In this document: positions 44,745-57,553 of the stretch, piece by piece
Layout: each line of letters starts with the position of its first letter
How positions within the stretch are numbered: the stretch's first letter is position 1
NCBI GenBank assembly: GCA_025331125.1
Contig: JAOALB010000219.1
Coordinates: forward strand, 1 to 63,846
DNA: 63,846 bases
DNA from: Mycogone perniciosa
Lineage: Eukaryota; Ascomycota; Sordariomycetes; Hypocreales; Hypocreaceae
Reading direction: 5' to 3'
Translations under genes and position numbers: made by a program
Notes under the pieces: model-generated
Seen by the model: the letters and a program-made list of their open reading frames with translations, nothing else
What the model was told of the DNA's origin: nothing
The model's database searches: none

Positions 44745-46611
44745 TCATGATCTTGCTTCGTGCGCATTCTGAGCATTATTGCTTTCCGCCACCATTTTGG
44801 CAAAGTTTCGAACAACTTCGCTGGGGATCTGGTCAAAGAGAAGAGATCGTGTGTATACATCGGCAGCACCCGTCTGTTTATTCGTCGCTCGAAGTTCGGC
44901 AATCGCTTGAGCCAGGTTCTTGCGAGCCTTGCTTGGCACTCGGTCGTGGGCGTTCTGGAGGAAATCATGGTCGCTAACTCCGTTGTATTGAGACGCTGAG
45001 AGGGAAAAGATCTGGTCGTTGGTCTGTTCCTCGGTCGGTTGCATGAGGCTGTCTCCAAGTTCGGTGAGCATGGAGGGGGTCACGACGCCTTCGGAAGCCA
45101 TGCCGGCCATCATGCTGGTGGGAGTAGGGGCAGCCCAGCCGGCGCCGGAGGGTTGGGGAGCAATGGCATTCATGCTGGCGGATTGAGCGCTGACACCAGC
45201 GTCCTTGAGGACGTTGTCAAGAAGTGTTGCAGAGGCGACGCGGACGTCCTCGGACACTCGAGGAATGGACGGGGTCGAGCGGCTAGACAAGACAAAGGCG
45301 CCGACAAGGAAAAGCATGAAGAGGAGACCGCCCTGAGAGGCACCCTTTTCGGTTTCTGCGCTGAAGGGGTTCTCGCTCTTCTTCGCAGGTACCATGGTCA
45401 TGGTTGGCTTGACTTCCTCGGCGGTAAAGTCGTTGAGGAAGGCAGCATTGTCCCAGGCACCGGCCAACTCCATCGCCTCGTCCATATCGCCATAAGCATC
45501 AGCAAAGGCGTTGCCGCTCGTTGCGGTGGTGGCCATAGCGTTGCTTTCAAGGCGCTGGACGTGGTCGGTAAGGACGCTAACCTTCTTCCTCAACTCACCC
45601 GTCTCAATGGTGTGGGTGCGGATCATCTCGTCCTTCTCAAGCGTGAGGTTCTCAATGTAGTTGACGCACTCCTGCTTTTCGAGCCTGAGCTGGTCCAGTT
45701 GGGCCTTGAGAGTGGCCATCTCCTCTTCCATGTCGCTCATGGCAACAGTGAACTGCTTCTTCTCATCTTCCAGGCGCTCAGTGTGTTGCTTCTTGCGCTG
45801 CCTAGAGTCCAGACTGATGGCAAATGTCAGTTATATCCATATCATGATCAAGGGGGGATACTACTTACGCAGCTTGTCGGTTCCGCAGGAGGCGCTTCTG
45901 CTGCTTAAGCTCCTTGATCTCCTGTTCATCCGTAGACTGAGAGATCAACTGATCAATGTTGCTCAAGTTTCGCTCAGCAGGAATTTCAAAGCGAGCGTTC
46001 TTCTTGCGGATGCCATCGCCACGTCGCAGGTCATTATGCGAACGGATAGCGGGGCTGTTCGGCCGCATCTTCTTAGCAGCAGGCTGGCCGTCGGACGTCT
46101 GCATCGACTGGTTGTCGGAACCCAGAGAGGCCAACATGTTGCCGGCAGTGTTGGGGAAAGGAGTGGGAGCGTGGATAGCGCCCCGGAAGACGGAGGCGTC
46201 AAACTCGGACAAGCCGTCGAAGCGCGCCTGGAAGGGGGTGCCAGCTGCTGAGCCTCCGTTCATCGCCCAGGGGTTGCTGACAGGGACAGGGGACATGAAA
46301 GGGTTTGCGGAGGGCTGATCGAAACGCATGAACGGGTTGGAGCTGTGGGACTCGAAGAAGGGGTTGTTGGAGGGAAGCGACTGCATGTCGACTGAGTGCC
46401 AATCCTCCGTCTTGGGTGAGAAGAGGGGAGCGCCAGCCATGGCGAAAGACTCTCTCCGGCTGTCAGCCATAGGTGGGGAGAGATCTAAGCCAGAGTCCAT
46501 GGCATTGTGGTCGAGAATGCCGTCCTCCAAAACGGTGTCCTCCTCCTTGAAGTATTTCTGCGCATGGGCTGTGTCCACGGCCAGAGACGCTGAAGGATAA
46601 AAGGTATCCAT
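44745..46611 (-). CDS. bZIP transcription factor with hydrophobic segment, CREB/ATF type
   Basis: DNA-binding regulator. Exons 46611-45869 and 45813-44745 give 603 residues. The basic region Asn244-Arg-Gln-Ala-Ala-Leu-Asp-Ser-Arg252 has the bZIP Asn-x7-Arg spacing and is itself split by the intron. It is preceded by a conserved helix (Ser-Asn-Ile-Asp-Gln-Leu-Ile) and followed by a long coiled coil up to about residue 335. The N-terminal 190 residues are Ser/Pro/Asn/Phe-rich, like an activation domain. At 409-423 a Gly-Gly-Leu-Leu-Phe-Met-Leu-Phe-Leu-Val-Gly run makes a possible membrane helix, recalling ATF6/CREB3-type tethered factors. The C-terminal ~180 residues have no known domain. No target can be named. 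Large empty regions flank the gene. Confidence 0.9.
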
Positions 46612-48140
46612 TGTGACTGATGTGACGGTTTTGGGGTGTAAGTGAGAGGTGTGGTGTGTGAAGCAAGTGTAAAAGATGAAAAAATCGACGTCAGAGGATC
46701 GAGGGGTTCAGGAATGGCCAGGGGGGTGGGTGGGAGAAATGAAGTCGTAAGTGCTGTCCTGATAATCCCAACGAAGAATGATGTTAGCGGATGGCGGTCA
46801 AGTTTGCGTCGATGGCTTTTTGAAGGCTGCTGGTCAGAGGCAGAGGCGGGGTTGAGGACAGTGTGTGAAGGTGCAACAAAAACGAAGAGATCGTAAAATC
46901 GTGACGGCGTTATGTTATAAGATGCGTGCAGAGGCGGAGTCGTCAAGGAAGCAAATGGCAGAGCACGGGCAGGTCATTAAGTCGTGATGTGATGGAGGAG
47001 TGAGGAGGTTGCGGGAGTAAGCGAAGGAGGGAGTCGAGGGATTAAGGGTGTAAGTAGTAGTAGTGGTGGTAGTGCTCCTTAGTAGTAGTGGTGGTCGCTA
47101 AGGTTGGGCCTCTCTTGGTGTGCTTTGGTGGTGGGGAGGAGTTAGAATGTGGGAGGCAGGGCAAAAAGCAGACACGAAAAACTAGAAGAGCGCTGTGGGG
47201 GGGTTTAAGTGCGGGATGACGGGCTTGGTGCGGACAGAGACAGACAGAGGAGACAGACAGGCGACAGGCGACTGGCTGGTGGGAGGGACGAACAACAGCC
47301 AAGATACAAAAGTATACAACCAAGAAGAAAAAAATACAAATAAGAATAAAAACAAAAATTCAAATAAATGGAATAAACAATCGCCTTGCTGGAGGGAGAG
47401 GAGAGGGGCCAAAGACAAACCGAGTGCGGACTCACTGGACTCAATCGGGTAACACAGGTAGGTGTTTCTGCCTCTGCTACTTCTGCTCTGTGCCTCTCCT
47501 TGCTGCTGTTCGGAACAACTAGCACAGCAAGAAAGAAAAGCTGCACAAAGAGCACTGAGGACTTCTCGTATAAAAGTTGGGATACAGAAAAACGAGGCAG
47601 TCGGAGGGAGGAGGGGATTTCAATTATATGTACGGAGTACACTCGCGGGGCGTCTTGTCTGCTGCCATTTGTTGTGCTGGTGCTGTGGGGGGTGGAGGTA
47701 CTTGCCTCTCTGTGGCGGGTGGATTGGAGGGCCGGTACTCCGTACTCCGTACCTACGGGGGAGACTCGAGACCTCCCCAGGCCACCCAGAAGTCATGCTT
47801 GCCGCCTCGGCTGCCATTATTGGCACCATGGGGCTTAGCAAGCAATGGGCATCCCACGCTCGTGCCAACAACACACACAACTCTTGTCCCTGCGACGTCT
47901 CGCTCGTTTCATCCATTACCTACACAGCAGTACTAAGCATACCTCCATGCAGACCCGATGCTACGGTACAGTACAAAGTACGAGGTGGCCTGAGGATAAG
48001 CCCTCGCCCACGACACAGCGCGGGATGTCGACGAATGAGGGCCGAGAGCGTAAGTGCTTCCTCTTGTCGATCCCCTGGGCCAAACTTGGGCTGCTATGTA
48101 TGTTCATCCCCCGAGGAGGTATCCCATGCTTCGGGCTGCC

Positions 48141-48166
48141 ATATGTATGTATGTATGTATGTATGT
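48141..48166 (+). repeat. (ATGT)n microsatellite
   Basis: About six ATGT units, followed by degenerate GTACGC/TACGCAAG units and a TACTTCGTA motif. Confidence 0.9.
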
Positions 48167-51100
48167 ACGCATGTACGCAAGTACTTCGTATCTATGTATG
48201 TATGTGTGTGCTTAATCTGGCCGTGGTGGTGGTGATGGTGCTCTGTGGGCTCAGCCAAGTCAGGCTCAAACGGGCTTCGCTGATGGGTCTGGGTCTGGGT
48301 CTGACCCGGGGAACAAGGGTACTGTCGTGTATGTATGCATGCATGTATGTAACTCTTTGTACTGTACTAATGTACGATTTGCGAGGACTTACGCCTGTAC
48401 GACGGCAATAGTATTATGTATGTGGGAGTGCGTGCGTACTTCGTACGTACCGAGCACACGGAGTACGAAGTACCCGTTTATCAATAATGGACCCTCAGGT
48501 GGGCATGTATCGTATCGCATGTACTGTATGTAGATGTATGCAGTATGTCATGGCCTCTTCTTTACTCTTCTCACCATGCCCAGCTGGCGTGATAAGTTAA
48601 TCCTGACCCTACTAGCCTCCCAGCTCCATCACTCCCATCCCGTGTGGCACTCGGGATGGGACTCGACGGACATGTCAGTGGTCAGTAGCATTCGGCCTCG
48701 GCAAGGTCTTGATCAAGAACAACGCTCATCCACACCTGGAATAAAACGCTGAAACGGCCCGGCGTCTCTGATGATGGAAATGGACGAGTTGCCTCTGGTT
48801 GACCTGGTGAGGAACCTGCAGTCAGCGCTTCCAGTCACACACAACATCAACAACACTCAGCTGTTGCGATGGCCTCGTCGGTCGTTAACCCACCCAACTC
48901 GACGAGTGGGAAGCAGGGTGGGTACTGAAAACGAATGAGCTTCGTCAATGGTGCTTGGCGTGTGTCTAGATGTCTTGTCGGAAGGAATCCGCAAGGCCAG
49001 AAGGCAGAGCAACGGACGACGAGCAATGAGGTGACGAGCTTCGAGACAGACGATGCCGAATCAGAGCGCAGGATTGCCTTCCCTCAGGTTGGGCACAAAC
49101 GGCCCGCTACCTAACCTGGCCACCAACACAAGTGCTGCCCAGAAAGAGGAGCAGGTGGTCGTCGATATTCGCTCCCGCGCGGCGCCATACCCGCTGGCTT
49201 GCGGCCACTCAGATGCCTTGTCTGCACAATAGTGCGCACATTGCGCCGCTGAGAGTGCAGCTGGCGTGATAGTGCGTATCGCCTGCTTGACATATGTATG
49301 TACAACAGCGACTTGTGAGCTGTCGAGACGGAGGGAGTGGTCTGACAAAACGGCCTTGCACCCTATTCGCCGCAAACTCGGTTTTGCGAGCTCGTGAGTC
49401 GCTGGATGTATGCGCACACTTTCTCTCTGGCTGTTACCCCCCCAGTTCTCCGAATGTCCCCCCCTCCCCCTCCATCGGTCCATCGTATCGGCGTCCGCTA
49501 AGAGTCGTCACAGGAGCAGAGAGACCCTCAAATCGATAGGCAGATGCTGGGCTGCTGGTGAGGGGGGCAGCATGGCTCTGGCGTCCATCAGGCGAGAAGA
49601 TGGTCTGGGCTCTATGCCCAATGTGGTTGGCTCTCCCGCACTGGGCCCTCCACCTGAGGCATGAAGTGCTGAAGAGGTACCTCTTTAAATAACTTGGCCA
49701 CTGAGGTACATTGTGAGACATCCGTACCGCTAGCCACTCAGGGCCTGGTAAACTGCCAACAACCACACCACCCTCTGACACTTGCTTATGTGAGATACTT
49801 GGCGCGCTGGACGTTTTACTTGGCATACGAAGTATCCCCGAAGTGCCAACTTTGGAGCATTCGCTCCAACATGCCCTCTCCCACTTTGCCCTCTTTCGGC
49901 CTTTTCCTCTCCTCGTCCATCCTCCCTGCACACTAACGTCCTTGTTGCTTATCCGTCGAATCAGGCCACGCAGTAGCCAAGAGAATGGTCTCAACCCACT
50001 GGAAATGGAGACCTATATGAAATGTTAATAATCACGCTCCATCTCCGAGGACTCGCGCCGCGCTCATGCTCACGCCTGCGACGAGACGTACGTCGTATGG
50101 CACGCCCATACTCCGTGCTCCGTACATCCTCCCTCCAAAACGTACAACTGCCCGTCTTCGCATAGCCTATCCTGCGCCAATCCGCGCCAGCCGGTGCAGT
50201 GGCTGGTGCGTATTTTTAACACGACCGTCTCTCTGCTTGATCCAACCAAGGCGCTCGACGCAGACTTGAAAGCTCCACTGTGCTCATGGCCGCATATCGG
50301 GCGGCCATGAGGGTCGCCGACGTCTCGCACCATTTCTCCGCCGTACCTCTCTCTCTGTTTTGTCGGTGTGTTTCTGCTTTACGCAACAGGATGCCTCTGT
50401 TTGGCTGCTCATGACGCGTGCGCGTCCTCGTCTCGTTAGGCACCGACACTACTTTCTCACTTCTTGGGCCCTCGTCTCAGACGCCATCGCGAGCCCTCCT
50501 CGACCCAGTTGGAGTCCTCGCCCTTCCGTCTTTGGATGCCTTGGTCCGGAAGACGAGACGGTGATATCCGTTTGGGTGCTTCCCCGGCAAAGTACATCTC
50601 GTGGGCCCGTTGCAAACGGCGTCCCAAACGGCCACAAACAGAGGCCTGAGATGCATGCTTGTCCAATCAAGACCGATGAGGCGACTGGTTGTGAGGCCCA
50701 AAACGCTTCACCTTTCCGTCGGCCTTCCCTAAAGAGTATTTTCACTCATACGAATTGGGGCTGTTTGTTGCTTCACAACCCCCGTGAACCATGCTACGTG
50801 CTACGCTGGTTATCTTGGCCCATGTCAAGGACGGACTCTGTGATTCCTCCGGGTCGTTATCTGGCCCAACATTATGGAAGATTTGTCACATTGTCTCGTG
50901 GACAGGAACCGCATTACGACAAACCGGACCTCGTCTGCTTATGGGGCCGAATACTAACGGCCTCGGTATCGCCACTTGCACTCAGACGAGACGGCTTGAC
51001 AATCATTCTGTGACCCCCATACGTACTATGCCCCCAACGTCCGGACGACACTCAACAGCTTGACCGGCTTCGCTTTGTCAGGGTTTTTTGGAGATGGAGA

Positions 51101-51974
51101 TCTGCAACGTTCTACTCCAGACATGCAGGTACGTAGCATTACGACGATACTGCTCAGTGTATTTGTTGGTTGGCTCGGCGTTGAATTTGTCCCATCTCTC
51201 ATCCACCAGCCGTCCATCCATGGGCGAGTCACAAAACACCGCAGCCACAGCTGAACCGTCTTTCTCCGACGGTTACGTTGACTAGGCCAAGTCCTCGTAT
51301 CCTCACCCAAGTGTTTTGCTTGTTCATCATCCAATTTTTTCCTCTGACGATGAATCGTGTCATTCTACATCCTCGCGTACAGGTTTTGTGTCGTAGTTGA
51401 TGTTAGTTTGTAACCATGTCTGAGCCTAATCCTGTGCGTCTAGGCGAAGATTGCATGGGCCCACCCGTACTGACTCTGAGCGTACATACAATGGACTCTA
51501 TCTGATACAATCGACGAGCTATTTTCGGCAAAGAAGAAGAGAACAAAGAAAAGAAGAAATTTTCAACACTACGACCACCGTCAAGACTGGGGATGCCCTG
51601 GTTGGCGTTAAATAGACGATGTCATGGTTCTACGCTAATCGCGAGCTGAGCCGGGCTCTTGCGCAGTTTGAATGTGCGGTCAGCAGCAGGATCCTGGCTT
51701 TGGCATCCTCCATCGATCGATTCTGCCTCAAGGACGGACCGCACCATGGCGATTAGTGCCTTGGTAGTCAGGGACATGGAATGGAATTCACGGCGATGCG
51801 AGCCCCCAAACAAACCTCGCGATCGCGCGGCTGATCATGGTTACAGGTAAAGCTCCACCGGCGAGCACGACCTGCTAGCAGATGGAGATGGATGCGAACT
51901 CCAGACGATGATGTTGGTGGAATTGGTTTGCTCCATGCCTGCTTCGTACGTACATAGGATACGAGCGTTGAAGA

Positions 51975-51995
51975 TACTACTACTACTACTACTAC
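51975..51995 (+). repeat. (TAC)n microsatellite
   Basis: About seven TAC/ACT triplets, intergenic. Confidence 0.9.
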
Positions 51996-54900
51996 GACTA
52001 GCTGCGACAGACACTGTGCGCAGGCGAGCAAAAGATCCGCGCTCGCTCGTCTCATCGCGGGAGGCTTGCACGGATGAGTCACTGAAACCGAGTTTCTGGA
52101 GACTCCATCCTCCTACATCGGGGATCGCGAACCGGACTTTCTCGTAGTACGAGTGGTCAAACCAACTTGATCACCGCCACAGGTTGGTGGTGCCCTTGAC
52201 GGGGTACAAGGGTGGCGAGTGGCGGTGAATCGCGGATGCATCTTGATGGGGCCTGACGATGCCGCGAGCTCCAATCATGACTTCTCCAGATAAGAGCTAG
52301 AACGACGATGCTATTTTTTCCCCAAAGACGAGGCCAGTGTCGGCGCAAATATCCATGGCATGGCCGGTTGCAGCAAGTGGAATCAAGAATTGACATTGTA
52401 CGAAGTACAGGGCAAAGCCGTTTGTTTGTCTGTCGGATTGACTTGGGAAAGGTGGATGACAGGGATGGCAACCGACACAAGCTTGTCAGCGCACCACACA
52501 CAACAAACCATCTTCATGGACTTTCAATGCCTTGTCACTGAGGCTTCCTCTCGCAACATGTTTTAATTGGTACCGAAAAACGATTCCCTGCTGCAAAGAT
52601 ATGCAAGCTCTTCGATCTTCTTGCCCCTCTGCGGCATCGCCTCCACAAGTACTACTTGCGTGAACTTCGCAAACATGATCAGTCAACCCTTGGCTTATCC
52701 AATCCAACGGACAGCTGCATGCTACTGCAAACGTACGACGGGACGACGGGGCTATAAGAAACAAGCACCATTCTGAATGGATACCCGTTTTTGGGCCCTG
52801 CCTGTCTCCTGCCTGCGAGATCAAGTGATACCATTGGCACGGGAGGGCGTGTCGTCTAAGCACCCCAAGCATATGTACATACAACTGTACGTACACGGAT
52901 CGCTACGAATCACTTCATTCTCACTCGACGCGTGTGATGTTATTTTTTCTTATTTTCTTCCCTGAATCGTTGCCATGGCGTCGGTTCTCGCTTTTGCTGG
53001 AGACTTTTGTGGGTGCCATCCACGAATGAAAGGAAATTCCTCCGGGATGATTATATGGCGGTGAGGAAGGCTCTCTCCACGGACTTCAAGGGGGGGTGTT
53101 TTGTGGGCGTGGCGTGTGGACTTTTACGAGGACATATGGACTCTACGCATTGATTTGCTGCTTCCTGCCTGCCGCAACTTGTTGATGCGCGTTTGTATCT
53201 GGTCTTGTTTCTGAAACGAATGCAGCGGATCGACAGTCTAACAGCCGTACTCACTATTGCCTTGGCAACGACGAGGATTGGTGATACTAATGAGTCACGG
53301 GGGACCCGACGACGGAGCGAGGAGTGGGTGAATTGAGAGATGATACATACGCTTCGGGGTCTTCGGAGGAGAGTGTGTCTATTTATGGGGATGGAGGTGA
53401 TCATGCTGCATACTTTGAAACCAAGGGCGGGTAGTGACCTCTTAGAGTGAGAAAACTTTGGTGGCGATGCCTTTTTTCCCGGGAGGCTTAGTCTAAGCAT
53501 AATGGACTCGTAGACTATGTACGCGTTCTCTGTTACTTTGCTCCACTTCGTGGCCGTGATGGCTCATTTTGTTGGACGAGAGATCATGGCTTATCCGGAC
53601 TTTGAAGGTGATGTCTCCGTCTTCCGTCTTTGTGACCGAAGACTGCATGTAAATAGAGGGACCCCCCTTTCTCACGTCGAGGGCAAGAGAAAACGCCACG
53701 CCCCTCTGTGAGCTTTGTAGTGTTATACCGTGGTAGACTAATGTATACCTCTCATTTGAGATGTAAGCTAAACCGGTATTGTGTTGTAGAATGATCAATC
53801 TCCCGAGGATGCTTGCCTATTCTGAAGTTGCTGTAGATACAGTGGACACGATCAGATGCTAGTCTTGTTAGGTTGGCTGTGTTGATTCCACCGACTTGCC
53901 TATTCTTAGGATTGATTACTACGCTCTGTGTGATCGTATTTGTCATGCATTCAGTTAGACTCTTGCCGAGTTCGAGACATCATCTAGAGGGATAGCCTCC
54001 TCTTGTACTTTCCATTACCTCTTGATTTCAATTTCCGTGACTTTACTTCCCCTGATAGCCTTACAAGAATGTAAATACTCTTATCTCTAGTCCTTTTAAA
54101 GCTAATAAGCGGGAATATGGGCACTTCTTAAGGGGTCGGTATACTTATGCTTGTAAGAGTTATCAGTCGACGCGCTTTCGAGTGCCGTATATATCATATG
54201 GAGGGAAAGATACTTTGTTTTAGGCCATCACTCTTGTACGGTAGATTTTGCTGAATTGGCTTTGTGATGTTAATAGAGATGAGACAGAGTATAAAGACCA
54301 GAGGGGGAAATAAGGTTATATGCTTCATTCTATTGATGGAAAGGGGTTTGGAAGAAGAGAGGAAATTATATTGAGATATTAACGAGAAGAAACGGAGAGC
54401 AATACTAGCAGCCTAGGGAGTGACTCATGGTACTAACGGCGGCAAAGAGAATTGTACGACCATTGATCATGAAGTTCTCCAACTTCCCGGTTGTAATACC
54501 GGAATGGTATGTACCTTTCCAACTCACGATGCCTCTTCCAACACCTTCTCTTCTCTGGGGCACTATCACAACTCGTTGTTTTGACACCCCATACCATTCG
54601 TATTTCCCACTTTTTGTCTCTGTTTTCGTTGCTCTGTTCAAATCATCTTGTCTACTTGGCAAGCCTCTACTCCTCCTTGGTCACTGTTTCCTCTTCTCCA
54701 TGCAACGAAGAACATGAGTAGCAGTGCCCATACCTGAAATCATCCGCTAACGCCGTGTTTTCGCTCGCCTCTTTATACCTTTGCTATAGATCTCCATCGA
54801 TATCCTCTTCACCATTACTATTGACCAGCTCAACATACCCTTCCTCCCTACTACAGCAGCTTGACCTCGGAGCCAAGCTGGCCCTATGCTGTCCGCGCGA

Positions 54901-55601
54901 CGTTCATTCACGACAGCTATTTCTTGCGCCAAGGCCACAGCGACCAGCACGTATGCCTCGACGTGCGGAGCATCCCTCGCGACGATATCTCGAGTTCGAG
55001 TGTCTTTGGTATAATGGTGTTGTTAACCTTGGGGTGGATGCTAATGCCACCACGGCAGGCGATGGGAATGCTTGTGAGTTGTCCGTCCCCTATAATGTTA
55101 TTTTCAGTGTTGCGGAAGCTTTCTCATAGAAGTATTTACAATGGGCTGTAGAGTTGCTGATGGTATGGCATCGTATCATTCGTGCAAATCAGATTCGAAA
55201 CCGACAACGAAGACCTATGACCGATAAAGAACAAGATGGGATGGATGTCGGATCCGAGAGGGCTCACATTTCATGGCGCTTCAGTTAGTTTCACAGAATT
55301 GCTTTCAGTGATCCTAGGAAGTAAGGGTTCCATCGATATGATGCTGATATGGTATTTAGGTGCTACCCCCTTCATTTTGAACCTGCTGCCTCTACCTCTC
55401 CAGTCGCACGTCCCATACACCATCACCGTGATGGCAAGCAAATATTCCCTTCTCAAACAATGGATATCTTTGACCAAAGCTTCAACACAATACAACTTTT
55501 CCCCTATATCTGACCTTCAGACGCCAGCCAACAAATGTGTTCGTTCCATTCTAGTCCAAATAGCACAAGATTCCTTCCTCCATCAAGACCGCATCTTCCT
55601 T

Positions 55602-57553
55602 TTACTGAGCGACTCCAGCAAGCTGCATCAACCGCTCGCCGGCACGGAGGTTGGCATATTCGTACGCCTTAGACTCTGGAGGGAAAGTACCATTCGCCGC
55701 CCAGAGGTCGATCAGTGGTTGCATCGGCTCCAACTCCTGCTTTCCGAGCATATCCAGTGCCGTGGCCGTCAACAGGAAGTGAGAGAAGCAGCTGTTCAGT
55801 TGCTTCTCTAGGTTCAGGTGGTAGAAGGGTTCAGTGAAGTGGGTCCAGTAGAGGTGAGCGTAGACACGGAACATTTGACGGAAGATCATCTGGCAAATAT
55901 CGAGGAACTTTTCCGGGAATCCAGATCGCTTGCCGACCCAGTCTGGCTCTCCAGGGCTCGTCAGTTGTGAGAGCGGCGTGGTAGACATGGCTGAGTTGTG
56001 AGAGTAAGAAACGCCCGCAGGATCGGTTGGGAAGATGGCAGTGTCATCTATCTTGCCGGAAATCCACCGCTGCATAAGCGTCATGTACTCGTGGGCGGGA
56101 AGCTCGACCGGTTCGCGACGGCTATTTAGCCAAGTGAAAGAATGGTTTCTACACAATGTTGTGAGATCATGCAGGCGTTGCGAGCACGTAAAGCATGTGG
56201 CACTTACGCCCCGGCAGACATGCGCGGGCAAGTCGAAGAGTTGCAAATGGTCGATCCATCTTCTTCGTTTGCATGGACAACACGGACAAAGTTCCAAAGG
56301 TTGCGATAATGCTCGACAACTAAGAACCCATGTTAGCATAATGGAGGTTGAGAAAAGAGCCTGGCGACTTGCCGTGGTGAGCAACCCATTCGCCCTGCTC
56401 AACAGTCTTTGGTCGTGCACTCAAGGTCATGAAGTTGCCCTTGACAATGTGCTTTGCGCAATGTGAGTTGAGCCAAAGCGGCAGCGGCCGGGGGAGGTGG
56501 TAGGAATTAATGATATCATCGCCGCTAGTCAGCATCCCGCTGGATTCGTCCATGCCAATGGTCTGAGCGAGAGAAGGTGAGTTGGGCAAGGGAGGAACTT
56601 TGGGGGCGAGGTTTGTCGAGGATACGATTGTTGGCGACAAGGTCAAGTCGAGAGGAGGGGGGATAGGATGGCCGGTTGTTGATTGGGCTGGGCTTTTCGA
56701 GGGACCAGGAGGCTTGTTGGGCCCGCCTCGGAGACGAGCGTTGCTGAGAGTTTGGTGTTAGTGGTACTATTGAAAAGGAAAAGATGAAAGAAGTTGTTTG
56801 GTTTGAGATGAACGAAGTTGAGATGAGATGAGGGGGGAAGAGAGTTCTGCTTCACATTTCTTTCAGAGTGGATGCTAAGCAAGGGGAAGAAGGCTGGAGT
56901 TGACGATATCACACCGCCAAAGCCCCGTGTAAAACAAAAGAAAGGTGATAACTTTGTTTCTAGCGGGGGAACAGGTGTAAGGGCAAAAAGTGAATTATCA
57001 TGGAGGCTGGGGACTGTCGAGTTGCTAGTCCCAGAGAGCCAGATGATAGAGAGGAGAAAAAAAGTTGTGTTCGTTTTGACACTGTGACATGATAGCCAGT
57101 AAACAGCTGTCAATGATTTGAGACCATCGATCGAAGAAGTTCTGGCCTGTCAAAAGTGCCATGTTAAACGCATTATAGAACCAACCAGAGATGGCTGGGC
57201 TGTAGATATAAGGTGGCGCAACGGATGGCTGCAGTTCGACAACGAACAGCCCTAGATCATGGATAATCCATTTTGCTTCTTCCCATCCCCATTTCCTGCT
57301 ACTCAAATCCAAACAAACACTGTGTTTGCGAGGATGGCTGAGTAGAGCGCATCTATCATCTGGTCATCACGGGCCTGGGACAGAGACAGAGACACTTGCC
57401 CCTCCTCACCGCTCACGGGCGACTATCAACAGCCCCTAAAACTATTGTTTCCAGAGCTGTCTGGCTGGTCCTTGATGGAACACAGAGTGCTGGTAAAATC
57501 GGAACACCAAAGAATAGGGCAGCAACTTACATGCCGGAGAAGAGGTTGGACAT
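55602..57553 (-). CDS. MOB2-family kinase activator
   Basis: MOB proteins bind and activate NDR/LATS kinases, controlling polarity, septation and morphogenesis in fungi. Exons 57553-57531, 56743-56373, 56319-56208 and 56148-55602 give 350 residues. The first exon codes Met-Ser-Asn-Leu-Phe-Ser-Gly and is followed by a 787-nt intron. A disordered Pro/Ser leader precedes the MOB core: Gly-Asn-Phe-Met-Thr-Leu, Gly-Glu-Trp-Val-Ala, and the zinc ligands Cys-x4-Cys (Ile-Cys-Asn-Ser-Ser-Thr-Cys-Pro) and His-x4-His (Ala-His-Leu-Tyr-Trp-Thr-His). Intron 2 begins with GC (GCAAGT) rather than GT, yet its frame joins the conserved block exactly. A longer-than-usual linker follows the Trp-Ile-Ser-Gly-Lys helix. 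MOB2-like rather than MOB1 or phocein on motif comparison. Confidence 0.88.

Larger units (their letters stand above)
46612..55601. other. 9-kb gene desert upstream of the bZIP gene
   Basis: No frame in this stretch shows family resemblance or consistent coding character on either strand. The bZIP start lies at one end and the MOB gene stop at the other, so much of it is available as bZIP promoter, long 5' leader or non-coding RNA. It is rich in short repeats: a TATG/ATGT tract at 48141-48166, (TAC)n at 51975-51995, GTA/GTG runs near 47050-47095, and seven exact TACTCCGTA/TACTTCGTA motifs between 47631 and 49834 plus one at 52399. Small real genes could be hidden in it. Confidence 0.6.

Noticed and set aside
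47182..48411. Several 70-260-codon frames on both strands in the gene desert
   Set aside because: They overlap each other in many frames, follow repeat tracts and show no conserved motif; expected in GC-moderate, stop-poor repeats.
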